Of a stretch of 64,000 bases of DNA, positions 20,945 through 32,794 are shown in pieces (the first letter of the stretch is position 1; each line of letters opens with the position of its first letter). The position numbers and the translations under genes were made by a program. The DNA is taken from positions 22,442,657 through 22,506,656 of the forward strand of contig CM055094.1 of the NCBI GenBank assembly GCA_029204225.1, written 5' to 3'. This DNA comes from Diphasiastrum complanatum. Lineage: Eukaryota; Streptophyta; Lycopodiopsida; Lycopodiales; Lycopodiaceae. Under the pieces are notes generated by a model, which had not been told where the DNA came from, did not search any database, and saw only the letters and a list, made by a program, of their open reading frames with translations.

Positions 20945-21726
20945 AGCTAACGAAGGACGTGGCCGAGTCTTCGAATCGAATAGGCCATCACGCATCTGGA
21001 TGCTTCCGTCAGAGTCCTATTCTTTTGTTTAGCAATACCATTGTGCTGCGGTGTGTAGGCTGCAGTTCTTCTGTGAATGATGCCACAATCATTGCATAAG
21101 TCAACGAAGTGCGAGATGTATTCGCCACCTCGATCTATTCTTATCTGCTTCACTTTGGTACATGTACATCTTTCAGTCTAATTCACATATTTAGTGAATT
21201 TATCAAATGCTTCAGATTTATTCTGGATAAAATACACTTTGAAAAATTTACTATAGTCATCAATGAAGGTTATATAATACTTTGAACGTCCTACTGAGAT
21301 CACGTTGAATGGCTTGCATATGTCAGAATGCACTAGCTCCAGAATCTTTGTCGTTCTGTAGGAGTCTTTGATGAATGGTGACATCTTGCCCTTCAAACAT
21401 GCATCACAGGTGGTCGAACTGGTTGCATTCGAGATGATGACTCCTGTTATTGCTCCATGATGGATTACTTGATAAAGTGCCATTGAGTTCATGTGGCATA
21501 GTCTTCTGTGCCACAGAGTGTCTGGCGAGTCATCATGAGTCTGATGCACCTGATCTGCAGGTAGGCATACATTCAGATGATATAGGTTCCCTTTCCTTCT
21601 GCCTTGAGTGATCAAAGTACTAGTACTGGCATCAATCACACTGCATGCTTTGTCAAAAAACGTCACACGCATCCCTGCATCTGCTATTCTTGCTACAGAG
21701 AGCAAATCTTGTTGCAGAGTAGGCAC
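20945..21726 (-). pseudogene. Family F copia integrase, truncated (copy F1)
   Basis: Frame 21178-21726 holds the pre-integrase zinc region (LWHRRLCHMNSMALYQ, CDACLKGKMSPF) and the start of the core (LVHSDICKPFNV, ITFIDDYSKFFKVYF). After a stop, frame 20947-21153 continues with IRIDRGGEYISHF, the second catalytic Asp, and AYTPQHNGIAKQKNR with the catalytic region around the Glu lost (NGIAKQKN for NGVAERKN). The sequence stops matching soon after, so the integrase C-terminus, RT and RNase H are missing. Confidence 0.85.
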
Positions 21727-21744
21727 GAACAGAATGTCTTCGAG

Positions 21745-22905
21745 TCATCTATCTCTGCCATTGGTGTTGAGCCATAGTGAACCAATACCATTCACTTGAT
21801 GTCTAGATCCATCTCCAAGAACTATGAATCTTGAAGGACCTACACTTCTGAAATCAGACATGATTCGTCTTGATGTCACAAAGTGCGAGGTAGCTCCTGA
21901 GTCTAGGATCAACTCATGTCTGTCAGATGTTGATGCTGTACACACATCTTCACAGATATAGGCGGTCAAGCAGTTTTTATTCGTCCTTTCTTCGTCCATT
22001 TTCGAGCTCTCGGGCTCCTCGACATAGGATGAACTATTGCTCTCTCGTCTATTCTGTGCTGATTTGTTTCTCGAATTCTGGCGGCAATCCATGGCTGCAT
22101 GACCCTTCTTGTGGCAATGAATACACTCAATCTTGGGATTGAGCCAACATGTATCTACTGTATGCCCGTCTCTTCTGCATCTCACGCAAGTCTTCTTGTC
22201 TGCACCTTGCTGCTTCGACCTCCCTTTGGTCTTCCAGTTCCCTTTGCTGGTCCCCTCTGCTTGCTGGTCACGATCTTGTCTCTGACTCGGCTCCCTCTTA
22301 GGCTTAAATTGTTTCTTGGATTTTTCTTTGTTGTCGTAGAGGGCCCAATTAGAACCATCTTTGTGATCAAGATGTTCTCTGGCCTCGACTTCCTCTCGAA
22401 TCTTGACAATTGCCTTTTCGAGGTTCATGGTAGGATCTCTCGTGAGCAGGGTTCTCATTGTCTGGAATGATCTAGGTAAGACTCTCAACATGTATGTGAG
22501 CTGCTTCTCAACTGACACATCATTCTCTGCTCCAGAGTTATGTAGTGATAGAAATAGATCCTTCATCTTTCTTACAAAAGAAGTGAGGTCCTTTTCATCT
22601 TCCAGCATCATGATTTGACTTCTTGATTTCGTCTGAAATCTGGTGAGCAATGCATCTCACATCTCCTTAGCTCTAGAGAATGTAGCCAGGTTAAGTGTGA
22701 GACTATCTTTGATGGAAGATGATAGCAAGGCTACTTCCTTGTCAATTTTCTCCCTCCACTCACATAGCTCCTTGCCTATTGTCGTAGGAATGTATGCATA
22801 TGCATTCCTTCCACGAGAATGAAAATATGGGTGCCATCTCCAAATATGAGCGCCATCTTCTGTGCCATCCACCCAGGGGAAGAGTCCTTCACCCTTGAGT
22901 ATCAA
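21745..22905 (-). pseudogene. Family F copia Gag-protease (copy F1), one internal stop
   Basis: Reads in one frame from 22905 to 21745, interrupted by a single UGA near 22657 where a Trp codon is expected between AKEM and DALLTRFQ. Gag block: FVRKMKDLFLSLHNSG and TYMLRVLPRSFQTMRTLL. Two CCHC knuckles follow in series: CVRCRRDGHTVDTC and CIHCHKKGHAAMDC. The protease motif LILDSGATSHFV is intact. Paired knuckles also occur in copy F2 at 61700-61830, which marks the family. Apart from the one stop this Gag-protease looks functional. Confidence 0.87.
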
Positions 22906-23098
22906 AGATGCCTTAACTATCTAGGCTAGAAAGTTAGATCCTGAAGAATCAAGTATTGTGCAAATCTTGCTCTGCATGCTGCTGATTGAAGCCATTGCTT
23001 CTTGAAGTCTGTTCCCTTGTTGATGGTTGTTTCTCTGAATGCTTGGCCTCTTGGATTTGCTAGTTTATCGGCTATGTCAGAATATGATAGGATAACCG

Positions 23099-23166
23099 GC
23101 TCTGATACTACTGTAGAGTGTGATATGCTTTGATACCACTGAAGAGCGTGATATGCTCTGATACCA
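23099..23166 (-). other. Triplicated primer-binding site (28-bp tandem repeat)
   Basis: Three consecutive 28-bp units begin at 23099, 23127 and 23155, reading GCTCTGATACTA, GCTTTGATACCA and GCTCTGATACCA on the plus strand. The intervening part GAGTGTGATAT is also conserved. Elements normally have one primer site; extra copies include LTR-edge sequence, so the repeat spans the primer site and LTR boundary. Confidence 0.85.
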
Positions 23167-24150
23167 CTAAAGAGAATGAGTGAAGAGAAAATCGCGAAAC
23201 AGTCGCGACAACCACGATCCTCTTGTGATTCGGATGGGGTTCAGATGCGATCGCTGGACACTATCAGCTGAATCACTCCTACAGTCCTCCATAATGTAGT
23301 CAGGCACTGCTGATCTACATTTATAAAATCAATGCAGCATTCAACATAGTTTCAACCAAGGTGCGGAATTCAAATAAACAAGAAAGCTCAGACATACAAA
23401 TAACAGCAGACACATTTGCATTCGGGATTAGACACAACAGGAAAATCATCTATATTGATCTTTCTCTGATTTCTTCAAGCACAATCCACATAGTGCGTTG
23501 GTGTGGGGGAAACACGATGCTCTCACGAGTAATTGTCTCGCTTTACTAGCGGACAGTTGGATCTACATATCCTAGACAGAATTGTCTTTGCACGCAGGCA
23601 GACATGTATTCTATAATTTTGTCTTGATTGCTTACAAGCATCAGACTACTACATTACATTGTATGTGTATTCTGTCATCTTTGCTGATCTATATGTCAAG
23701 TATCATCCAATAAGTATAGTCGCTCTATGTAGATCTAAGATTAGAGTGATTAAGCATCTACAACTAACTAGGGAATTACAAGAGTGACAGATTAGCCACA
23801 ACCTAGAGAGTATCTATTGATGTCATGCCATCAGATCAGATTTTTGTACTTCTGGGTACTTGCGTGATCTTTGTTGGTACTCTTTGGAGCGTGAGGGCAA
23901 AACAAGTTTCGCGACATTTTTCGTGTCGCGTCGTTGGTTTCGTTTCCATCGTTGGTTTCGTTTTGCTTGTCTGCCTTTCTCTTGTACTGGACCGCAAAAG
24001 ATTCTCGTGCCAGATCGCAAAAGATTCTTGTTCATGAATCTTTCATGTTCGTGAACCGTTCGTGATCATCTTCTTTGACTTTCATTTTCGCGAAACTTTT
24101 CGTGTTTCGTGTCTCCTGACTTTCGTGTTCGCGAACATCTTCGTCAAGCT
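23112..24150 (-). mobile_element. 5' LTR of family F copy F1, with TCGCGAA-type motifs
   Basis: Sequence to the right of the primer sites on a minus-strand element should be its 5' LTR. The LTR is long and its boundaries are not fixed. It carries CGCGAA motifs near its start (about 23191-23210) and a dense cluster at 23900-24140 (TTTCGCGA, GTCGCG, TTCGCGAA and TTCGTGAA variants). Copy F2's LTR carries the same kind of cluster. Small frames within it are not considered genes. Confidence 0.6.
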
Positions 24151-24238
24151 GAGGGCTGAAAGCTATCAAGGCTTTGTAAACAGAAACGTTTTGTTTTTTC
24201 AGTTGAAATGACGAATGAACATGTACTCCTTTATCTAG

Positions 24239-25355
24239 ATGCCCAACATTATCCGCCAAAATCACGTCCAACAGACATCCAAAGTACCCAACACACAAGC
24301 ATATAGGCCCAAACCCAAAGTATACACATGGGACGTGTATCCAGACGAAGTCTGGCATACAATTGATGACGATATGATAAGTGAGGCAACAACACCACCC
24401 ACTCAAAAACCTCAAAAACCTCGGTTACAAAAAAATAAAATTATTGATACAAAATAAATCGAGCGTCAAAAACAGATGCCAAAGACAAAGGTGCTGAGGG
24501 TATTCATGTCCCTATTTCACATGATGGCAGATTCATGACTGCATGCCCAAAACCTTTATGATTGGGCATAGTTTGCTTCAAACTGCCTTCATGACTGTGT
24601 TAAGAACAAGCAACCAACAACTGTCCTGGGATATCTCCTGACTGATATCACACTCCATCAGGTCCAAAATGGGCCCAAACTTCAGCAACACTTGCACTGC
24701 AGACAAAGCATGGGACATTCCCATAGGGTCATAACAGTCCAAGCGTTCATGCTCACGGGCTATGTCACCATCCGGGCTTCCACCCAAAAGAGTAAATACT
24801 AGTATTCTTCCACTGGTACCCAAGTCACAAAGTTCTCAACCTGATCCACAAGTAGCAGCATCATCGGCAGCCCAACAGGCCGATACCTCTAAGGCCCATT
24901 GCCAGACACAAGGCAACAACGCATATGCCGAAAGCTTCAGGCCAGGAGGAAATCACCCGATGGAACAACATCAGACGGTTCAACTTCAGATAATGGAAGC
25001 TCAACTTTAGCCTCTCAACAACACTCATCACCCTCACACACCATTGACGAGGGTGAGGAGCAGCTACTTCTACAGCAGCACCAGACACGACCACATCACT
25101 ATTAGTTGGTCAACCAGACAAAGTCACCACCCCACCCCTATTGATTACCACGCCAACGCTGCCAACTTTACCAAACGCACCTTTTTTGGGGGAGGAGGAG
25201 TGGGGAGTACCATTCCCCAAGACATGGGAGCAGCGCAGCAGTCACACGACCAACAACCACAGGCCCAGCAAGTCCTTACCTTGGACACTTCACAATATTT
25301 TGATGTTGAGGACATGATGGAGATCAATGATGATGAACAGGAAAAAGCAGATTAG
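24239..25355 (+). CDS. Gln/Pro/Thr-rich open frames of unknown origin
   Basis: Frames at 24239-24457 (PKVYTWDVYPDEVWHTIDDD) and 24762-25355 (with SQSSQPDPQVAASSAAQQ and QQSHDQQPQAQQ) are low in complexity and rich in Gln, Pro, Thr and Ser. They are not in one frame, so at least one shift or intron would be needed. Such composition fits a disordered linker of a transposon or host protein, but no domain is recognised. Confidence 0.25.
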
Positions 25356-26286
25356 TCAGGAGGAAGTCTGACCCCTCCACTAACCACCACCACCACCACA
25401 ACAACAACCACCATTGCTACTAATATTATTTCTCCGCTCCCTCCACCTCCATCTTCATTCCCTCCACAACGTTTATTTTTTGGAGCTCCTTGTTCATGGC
25501 TATCTTCTTGAGTGAGATTCCTATGAGCATGTTCTGATTTCTTTATGAGATTGTGGATTAATTAGATTTCTTCCTTTGTGGAATATAGATGTGGATTAAA
25601 CTTCTTGTTTCTTGATTTTGTAGTTTCAGCATCCAGGTGAACTATATAGGCTGAGATTGTGGATTTGATCTTGCATTTCTACTAACAATCATGTCCTTGA
25701 TTGTTCTTGGGTATTCCAAGCATCAAGAAATGGGTGTTTCTTGATTCTTGGGCTACTAGAATGCTGTTAGGAAGTTAGGTTTTCAGTTTCTTGTTTCTTG
25801 CTGAGTAGCTTAATCTTGTTATTGCATTATTCTCTGATTTTCTAAGATAGTTTGGTAGGTAGATTGTAGATTTGCTCTCTGTCCATAATGTTGATCTATG
25901 CTTGAGCTAGGAGTTGGTTGCATGGCTTGTAAGTGCATGTAGCTAAGCATTCGTAACCGTTTCATCCTCACTGACAGACTGGGAATACACGTTGTAATTT
26001 GAGAAATACTTCTGCCTGGAAATCGTTCTAAACAAGAAGATAAACTGTAAAGAACTGTAACCACCGAAAAGAATGAAGAAGAAGTAAAACAGAAAAAATT
26101 GTGTTTACATATTCGGCGGGAATCTGCGAACAGCAAAATCATTTGTTCATTATTGTCAGCAAAAAAATTTGCAAAATTTATTTGAGTTACATTTTAGGCA
26201 CTTAAAAATTGATGAAGGAAACTTAAATTCATACATAAATGTTCCAAGTACAAAGATATGTTACAAATTGGATTATTGAAATATAC
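25356..26286. other. No gene recognised
   Basis: AT-rich sequence with short repeated phrases such as TTTCTTGATT. No coding, RNA or transposon feature could be supported. Confidence 0.5.
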
Positions 26287-26520
26287 CTAATTATAATTAG
26301 ATCCCCTGAGTCATCCTCGTCCTGGCCATTGACATTGCAATCAGACTCGTGTGACTGCTATGCATGGGATTGAGACTGTAATACCTGCACCCATGAATAT
26401 AATATAGTTATCTGAGAAATGTGATGAGAGTGAAAGTTAGACCACATGAATGTAGTGAAGTTAAAGTATATCTTGAAGCCATATATACCTCAGACCTAGA
26501 ATATTCATCTGAATCAAGAC
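26287..26520 (-). pseudogene. Second copy of the last exons of the Transposase_24-like gene
   Basis: About 26287-26390 matches the terminal exon at 26812-26901 (the stretch encoding SQSHxxQSHESD...DGD), followed by the same intron sequence (about 26391-26490) and the end of the preceding exon (to about 26520). The match ends abruptly where plus-strand sequence from a different part of the same gene begins. It is a rearranged partial copy. Confidence 0.65.
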
Positions 26521-26755
26521 ACAAGGAGGACTTGAAGTTTGTGAAGAAAGGATTCCCCAAAAATCCAGATCGTGTCAAACAACAACGGGAGGCCGCTAAG
26601 AAGCTACAAGAGACTTTAGGGACCTTCTCACCTTGGAAGTGGTGGCCAAGGTTCTCCCATGGACAACGTTATAACCATGTCAAATGGCTCCATTCTATCC
26701 TAAAACTGGACTACATGCAATTGAAGAGCCATGTAGAGGACTTAACTTAAACAAA
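26521..26755 (+). pseudogene. Inverted fragment of the Transposase_24-like gene
   Basis: The plus strand encodes KNPDRVKQQREAAKKLQ, matching ENPDRFKQQREAAKKRM of the minus-strand gene at about 27290-27345, then diverges. It lies in the opposite orientation to the neighbouring exon copy, so an inversion has taken place. Confidence 0.65.
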
Positions 26756-26811
26756 TTATATATATTGATACATAAATGTTCAAATTACAAATATATATCG
26801 AAATGAAATGC

Positions 26812-28026
26812 CTAATTATTAGATCCAGCTGAATTATCCCCATCCTGGCCATGGTCATCAGACTCATGTGACTGTGATGCATGAGATTGGGACTGTGATA
26901 CCTGTGTGCAACAAAGATGTGTAAATTTTGTAAATGATGTTGTCCGACCGAATGAATATGATAAAGTCAAAATATATGTTGAAACCATAATACATACCTT
27001 AGAATATCCATCCCAGTCAATTCTCACTCCTTGTCTCTCCAATAATTCGAGTAACGATTGCAAGTTATTGGAATATGCATATTTGTACTCCTCTTTTGTG
27101 AGAGACCGCTTTACGGCATATTTTTGCATGAACCAACAAATCGGAAATTGTAATTTAATTTAAACAAATCCACAAATAAAATATGAATTATGACCAAAAC
27201 AAGTTCCACTTATGGGTGGAGAGACTTACGAAATTGGCATGAAAAGAACCTTGGCCACCACTGCCCAAGTGTGAGGGACCTGCCATCTCCATTCGCTTCT
27301 TAGCTGCCTCTCTTTGTTGCTTGAAACGATCTGGATTTTCTCAAAATTCTTTCTTTGCAAACTTCCAATTGTCCTTGTGCACGTTGTATGGCCTAGATTT
27401 GCCAGCTCTCACCGCATCTTGGATCTCTGATTTGCGGTGGCTCATCACGCTTCCCACGCATTGTCCCATCAATATTTGGTCAAATTCCAAATCAAGGGAG
27501 GGGACTGGAAATTCTCTATACAACTGGTCAATGACAAAATTCTTTTCCTCATCACTTTGTTTGTGCCAATCCTTGAAAATGTCCCTGTTGAGGACCACAT
27601 GCGTGAGTTGCCTCATGCGAGTGATGATGCGACCACCTCGGTCATCCTCCACTATGTGCTTCTCTGCATCTATGTCATAGGATGGCAAACATCAGCTGAC
27701 GGAGAGGTGGCAAGGGGAGTGTTAGGAGGAGTGGGGGAGTTGACTACAACAGGAATGACTCGGGGAGGAGTTTGAAGACGATTACTAGAAGAGTGGGGAG
27801 GGGTATGAAGAGGAGAAGGTTGGGGAGGAGTTTGGGTGGGAGTGTAACCAATAGGGGTTTGAATGAGAGAAAAAATGGGTGGAGTGGCCTGGCAAGAGAG
27901 ATCACGGTGACATGGAGACCCCATAGGGGACGTGGGTACCGAAGAAGGAAAAATGTGAGGATAGAGTGTGGGTGTGTCGGGATAATTAGGTGTGACAGAT
28001 GCATGAGTCAAAGTATCATGCACCAT
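26812..28026 (-). CDS. Multi-exon gene resembling plant En/Spm-associated Transposase_24
   Basis: The first part (27690-28026) is strongly Pro- and Ser-rich. After a one-base shift near 27690 the frame continues with a charged domain: LNRDIFKDWHKQSDEEKNF, FDQILMGQCVGSVMSHRK, ENPDRFKQQREAAKK and LGSGGQGSFHANF. This resembles the Transposase_24 (Ptta/En/Spm) domain in general layout; I hold this loosely. The exon ends at 27230 with a GTAAGT donor; the next exon ends at 26998 with GTATGT; the last exon begins at 26901 after a CACACAG acceptor and ends TAATTAG at 26812. The acceptor of the middle exon was not found. The frame shift suggests a pseudogene or a missed small intron. Confidence 0.5.
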
Positions 28027-28225
28027 CCACGTTGCTTCTTGAGTTAGGGTTTCTCGAATGAAAAATAGTGTACCCGCCGGTTAGGGTCTTTAAAACCGGG
28101 TTGATACGGGTTGAGAACCGGAAAAAAAAAATCAATACTTGGCCAACACTGGTCTGGACATATGTAAATGGATCCCTTGGAAATTTCAATTGTGCAAATT
28201 CACTACTTTTGAAAAAAGTCAAATT
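28027..28225. other. Short intergenic stretch
   Basis: Contains the phrases ACCGCCGGTTAGGG-like and AAAACCGGG. No feature recognised. Confidence 0.4.
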
Positions 28226-28516
28226 TCAAAGTTTTAGTCTGAAATGCCATAGCATATCAGTTGCTTCAGAAGTTGAAGTATGAAGAGCTTGACTATTTGT
28301 AAAATAACAATGGCTTAGCTTGTAAAGGTAGCTACACCTCCTACTGAAAGCTAAAACTTTCCTAGATCTGTCAAGAATAGTGCAGCCTTCTATATCAAAT
28401 TCGACCCTATGACCAAAATCAGTGATTCTACTAATTGAGAGCAAATTTTTGGTAAGATTTGAAACATGAAGAATCATTAGGGCCCTTTTGAGCTCAAAAA
28501 GGGCCTCTTTTTTCAC
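28226..28516 (-). pseudogene. Copia protease/pre-integrase fragment
   Basis: The 96-residue frame has LHVSNLTKNLLSISRITD, EGCTILDRSRKVLA, LYKLSHC and DMLWHFRLKL, the typical sequence between protease and integrase (the last motif normally LWHxRLGH). It is cut at both ends, with no further pol sequence to its left. Confidence 0.75.
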
Positions 28517-29326
28517 TCACTTAGTGATTTAATCATTTTTAATTAAGTCACTAATAAGTCCTATGTGGCATCTAAACCATGGGTGCAAGATGAGTTAGTG
28601 TCTAGTCTAGCTAGTGTTTATGCTATGTTTAGTAGGGTGAAAAGGGGGATTGGCAACATATTTAGTAGGGTGAAAATATGGATTAATCTAGGGTGCTCAC
28701 AATGGCATTTATTGAGTTAGCCATTCTTGCCTTTTCATTTGACATTGGAGGATTACCAAATGTTGAAAAGAGAAACTTTTTAAAGAGCAATGGCCTCTCA
28801 AATATTTGATTTTGAAACACAAAACTTCGTAATTTGTGTTTGAAAGCTCAAAACCTCAAAATATTGAAAGCCTATATGACATGAAGTAGAATGTTAAGGT
28901 ATGGTCCGACAAGCTTACATTTGCTAGGCACATTTTGGCCCTCATAATTGTATTGTGGGACCGTTCTGCCCATGTGAAGGCTACACCAGTGCAACATTAG
29001 CTCTGTTAGGTCATTAAGGCTCTAACGACCCTCAAGGCTTAGGGTGACTTGGCTAGTGTTATAGACGGCTAATGGGCTACCAATATCTACACACAGAAAC
29101 ACACACACAATCTCTCATTCTAAATTCAAATTTAAATTAGTTTCCCACTTTATGAATTCAAACTTTAAAACTAGATCTTTTTGAATTTTGATGAATGGTC
29201 ATGTATTTTCATAAGGCAAGAGTGTAACTGTTGATGCATTCGAATTGCAATCTTATTGTTGATTGAAACTGACCATTGGAAGCTTCTTTATGTACATGTC
29301 AAACTGTGATTTTATTTTAACTAATA
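28517..29326. other. No gene recognised
   Basis: AT-rich sequence. A short inner repeat TTTAGTAGGGTGAAAA occurs twice near 28629 and 28661. Nothing else could be supported. Confidence 0.5.
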
Positions 29327-31338
29327 TATGGTTTTTCTTGCAAACATGCATTAGTTGCTCCTCAGAATATTAAGGACAATGCTTTAATTGGAAAGACATT
29401 GGGTTCAATATTGACAAGCAAATACACTAAATATGTTTTGATGAACAATCCGAGTTATAATATAAAGTGCAAAATTGCAAGTCCTTGATGGTGGACATTC
29501 AATTTTTTTAGATAAGACTATAGTCTATATTGCCTGTGATTTTGCTAGTATTAGTAGAGAAGCATATGCAACAATATTTTAACTTATTAGAGAAGATTTT
29601 AAATAAGTTCAAATTAGAAAAGTCATGAAAAAAGAGATAAACAAGTTAAACATAGGAATGCATAAGATTATTGGTATTCCATTTTACATCAAAACTGAAG
29701 GAAGATCAAGATCTTCTGATTTTTCAGCTTCTTTGTTAATCTAAATCAATTGCTGAGATACATGATCACATTCTATGATATAACTTTTGAAAAGATGAGT
29801 GGTACAATAACATAACATGCAAATATCCATGTAGCAGCCAAAGGAAGATAGGAGTAAAGTGAATTCTTCTTCAAAGAAGGACATTTTTTTGGATATAGTG
29901 AGGTAAGAAAATCATACAAAGTTTACATTCCTAATGGTTCTTTATGGCAAGGTGGCATTGTAGGCTCATGTACAGGAGTTTTGGATGCATACACTTCACA
30001 TGAACTGAAATATGGAGGCATGGAAGCATTTGTTGTTCCTTCACATTTATTACTTGGTTGTTGTTGTTTTCCAAAGATATCAAAGGTGGAAGCATGGAGG
30101 GATCATAACATTTACATTCTATTTTGTTCTTCATGCACTAGTTTCATCTTGATATGTAAAATTGATGTAAGAAATAGTGAAGCATCCAATATGGACATTG
30201 TTGTCTATATCAATTATGAAGTCTTTCCATTTCATATTTATAGATAATCAGAGGAAAAGACTTATTCATAAAACATAGATCACACCTTGGAGCATGTTCT
30301 AAATCTATGCTACAACTAGTTGAAGAGGGAGATATTTGGTTTTTCTTGCAAACATGCATTAGTTGCTCCTCAGAATATCAAGGACAATGCTTTAATTGGA
30401 AAGACATTGGGTTCAATATTGACAAGCGAATACACTAAATATGTTTTGATAAACAATCCGAGTTATAATATAAAGTGCAAAATTGCAAGTCCCTGATAGT
30501 GGACATTCAATTTTTTTTAGATAAGACTATAGTCTATATTGCGTGTGATTTTGCTAGTATTAGCAGAGAAGCATATGCAACAATATTTTAATTTATTAGA
30601 GAAGATTTTAAATAAGTTCGAATTAGAAAAGTTGTGAAGAAAGAGATAAACAAGTTAAACATAGGAATGCATAAGATTATTGGTATTCCATTTTACATCA
30701 AAACTGAAGGAAGATCAAGATCTTCTGATTTTTTAGCTTCTTTGTTAATCTAAATCAATTGCTGAGATACATGATCACATTCTATGATATAACTTTTGAA
30801 AAGATGAGTGGTACAATAACACAACATGCAAATATCCATGTAGCACCCGAAGGAAGATAGGACTAAAGTGGATTCTTCTTCAAAGGGCATTTTTGTTGGA
30901 TATAGTGAGGTAAGAAAATCATACAAAGTTTACATTCCTAATGGTTCTTTATGGCAAGGTGGCAATGTAGGCTCATATACGGGAGTTTTGGACGCATACA
31001 CTTCACATGAACTGAAATATGGAGGCATGGAAGCATTTGTTGTTCCTTCACATTTATTACTTGGTTGTTGTTGTTTTCCAAAGATATCAAAGGTGGAAGC
31101 ATGGAGGGATCATAACATTTACATTCTATTTTGTTCTTCATGCATTAGTTTCATCTTGATATGGAAAATTGATGTAAGAAATAGTGAAGCATCCAATATG
31201 GACATTGTTGTCTATATCAATTATGAAGTCTTTCTATTTCATATTTAGAGATAATAAGAGGAAAAGACTTATTCATAAAACATAGATCACACCTTGGATT
31301 ATGTTCTAAATCTATGCTACAACTAGTTGAAGAGGGAG
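29327..31338 (+). mobile_element. Tandemly duplicated 3' part of a copia element (two units of about 1008 bp)
   Basis: Units begin TGGTTTTTCTTGCAAACATG at about 29329 and 30337. Each carries degraded coding sequence ending in an integrase C-terminal SH3-like motif (second unit: GIFVGYSEVRKSYKVYIPN), then a stretch KYGGMEAFVVPSHLLLGCC ... CKIDVRNSEAS ... INYEVFxFHI, and a polypurine tract GTTGAAGAGGGAG. That last stretch matches the C-terminal 90 or so residues of the 1030-codon frame at 44181-47273. RT and RNase H are absent. The first unit ends at the polypurine tract without an LTR; the second runs into an LTR at 31339. Confidence 0.8.
30868..31248 (+). pseudogene. Integrase C-terminal motif joined to module C-terminus
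   Basis: A 126-codon frame: residues 1-25 match the copia integrase SH3-like region (FVGYSEVRKSYKVY), residues 40-126 match the end of the unusual module of the element at 43521-49092. The equivalent in the first unit is 29981-30247 in pieces. The direct joining of these parts implies loss of everything in between. Confidence 0.65.
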
Positions 31339-31639
31339 TGTGAAAATTGTCAACTAGTTTTCTACTTTTCTAGTTAGTTTGGCAATTTGAGCCTAAATGG
31401 GGACAAATTAGCAAATAAACTTCACATGGTTGGCTCACACGTGTCAAAGTATAGTACAAGATCAATTTTAAAGTTGGTTCCACGTTCATTTGGTTACTTA
31501 GTCATTAAAAGTTTATTTTTAGCTTTAATTTGGCAATTTTGGCCAATATGACTATTTTGGGGCTAGTTGTTGATAAGATTCTATCTTGCTTTGGTAAAGT
31601 TATCTTGATCAAACTAGAAATTCTATGTATACGCAATAT
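31339..31639 (+). repeat. 3' LTR start of the plus-strand copia remnant, truncated
   Basis: TGTGAAAATTGTCAAC at 31339 follows the polypurine tract GTTGAAGAGGGAG, identical to the LTR start of the minus-strand element ending at 49092. It contains CACACGTGT at 31436-31444. The LTR is lost before the CACTA coding sequence at 31640. Confidence 0.65.
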
Positions 31640-32212
31640 CATGCATGTCCAAAGGGTTGCATTTTTTATATTGAGGCAAGTACACGTGACTCAAGAGATG
31701 TCCCATTTGCGATACTCCTTGATATAGAGATGATTTGCAAGGGGAAACCATTCCAAGCAAAGTTTTACGACATTTTACAGTAATTCCACATTGCAATGTT
31801 TATTTCATTGTAAATCTCTTTCACAACTTATGGATTGGCATGCACATCATACCTCTACAGATGGGATAGTGAGGGTATCTTCAGATTCACTTTCATGGAC
31901 ATCAACAAAGTGTACCCAAGCTTTGCCAACGAGTCAAAAAATGTGAGATCTGGTCTTACAACAGATGGTGTGAACCCCTTTGCTGTACAAGCAACTACGT
32001 GGTCCATTTAGCCTATTAGCTTGGTAAATTATAACATTCCACCTTGTTTGAGGACAAAAAAAGGACACATTATGTTGGCACTTCTTATTCCTAGCCAATG
32101 TACGGTTAAGAACATGGATGTGTATTTTGAATTGCTTATTGACAAGTTGGAAGATTTGTGGAAAGGGATAAAAGCATATGACATTTCGTGCCCCTTACAT
32201 GAGAGGCCGAAT
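31640..32212 (+). pseudogene. CACTA (En/Spm) TNP2-type transposase, 5' piece
   Basis: Translating across frames gives the TNP2 landmarks in order: YHACPKGCIFY, then IPSKVLRHF, then MDWHAHHTSTDGIVR, FANESKNVRSGLTTDGVNPF, and the continuous frame from 32021 with NYNIPPCLRTKKGHIMLALL, KNMDVYFELLIDKLEDLW and KGIKAYDIS. In intact relatives these read YNLPPWxCMK and IDVYLQPLIDELKELW. TNP2 cuts and moves CACTA transposons. This copy has stops and shifts and is interrupted at 32212 by the copia element; it resumes at 38361. Confidence 0.85.
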
Positions 32213-32756
<544 letters not shown>

Positions 32757-32794
32757 CCCTCCTTAAATGACAATGCAAAAAACTAAAATCTTCA

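Noticed and set aside
22099-22470. 123-codon plus-strand frame
   Set aside because: It is antisense to the well supported family-F Gag-protease and shows no domain.
23099-23166. Possible CRISPR-like or satellite array
   Set aside because: Only three units, each containing a retroelement primer site; the window is a plant genome.
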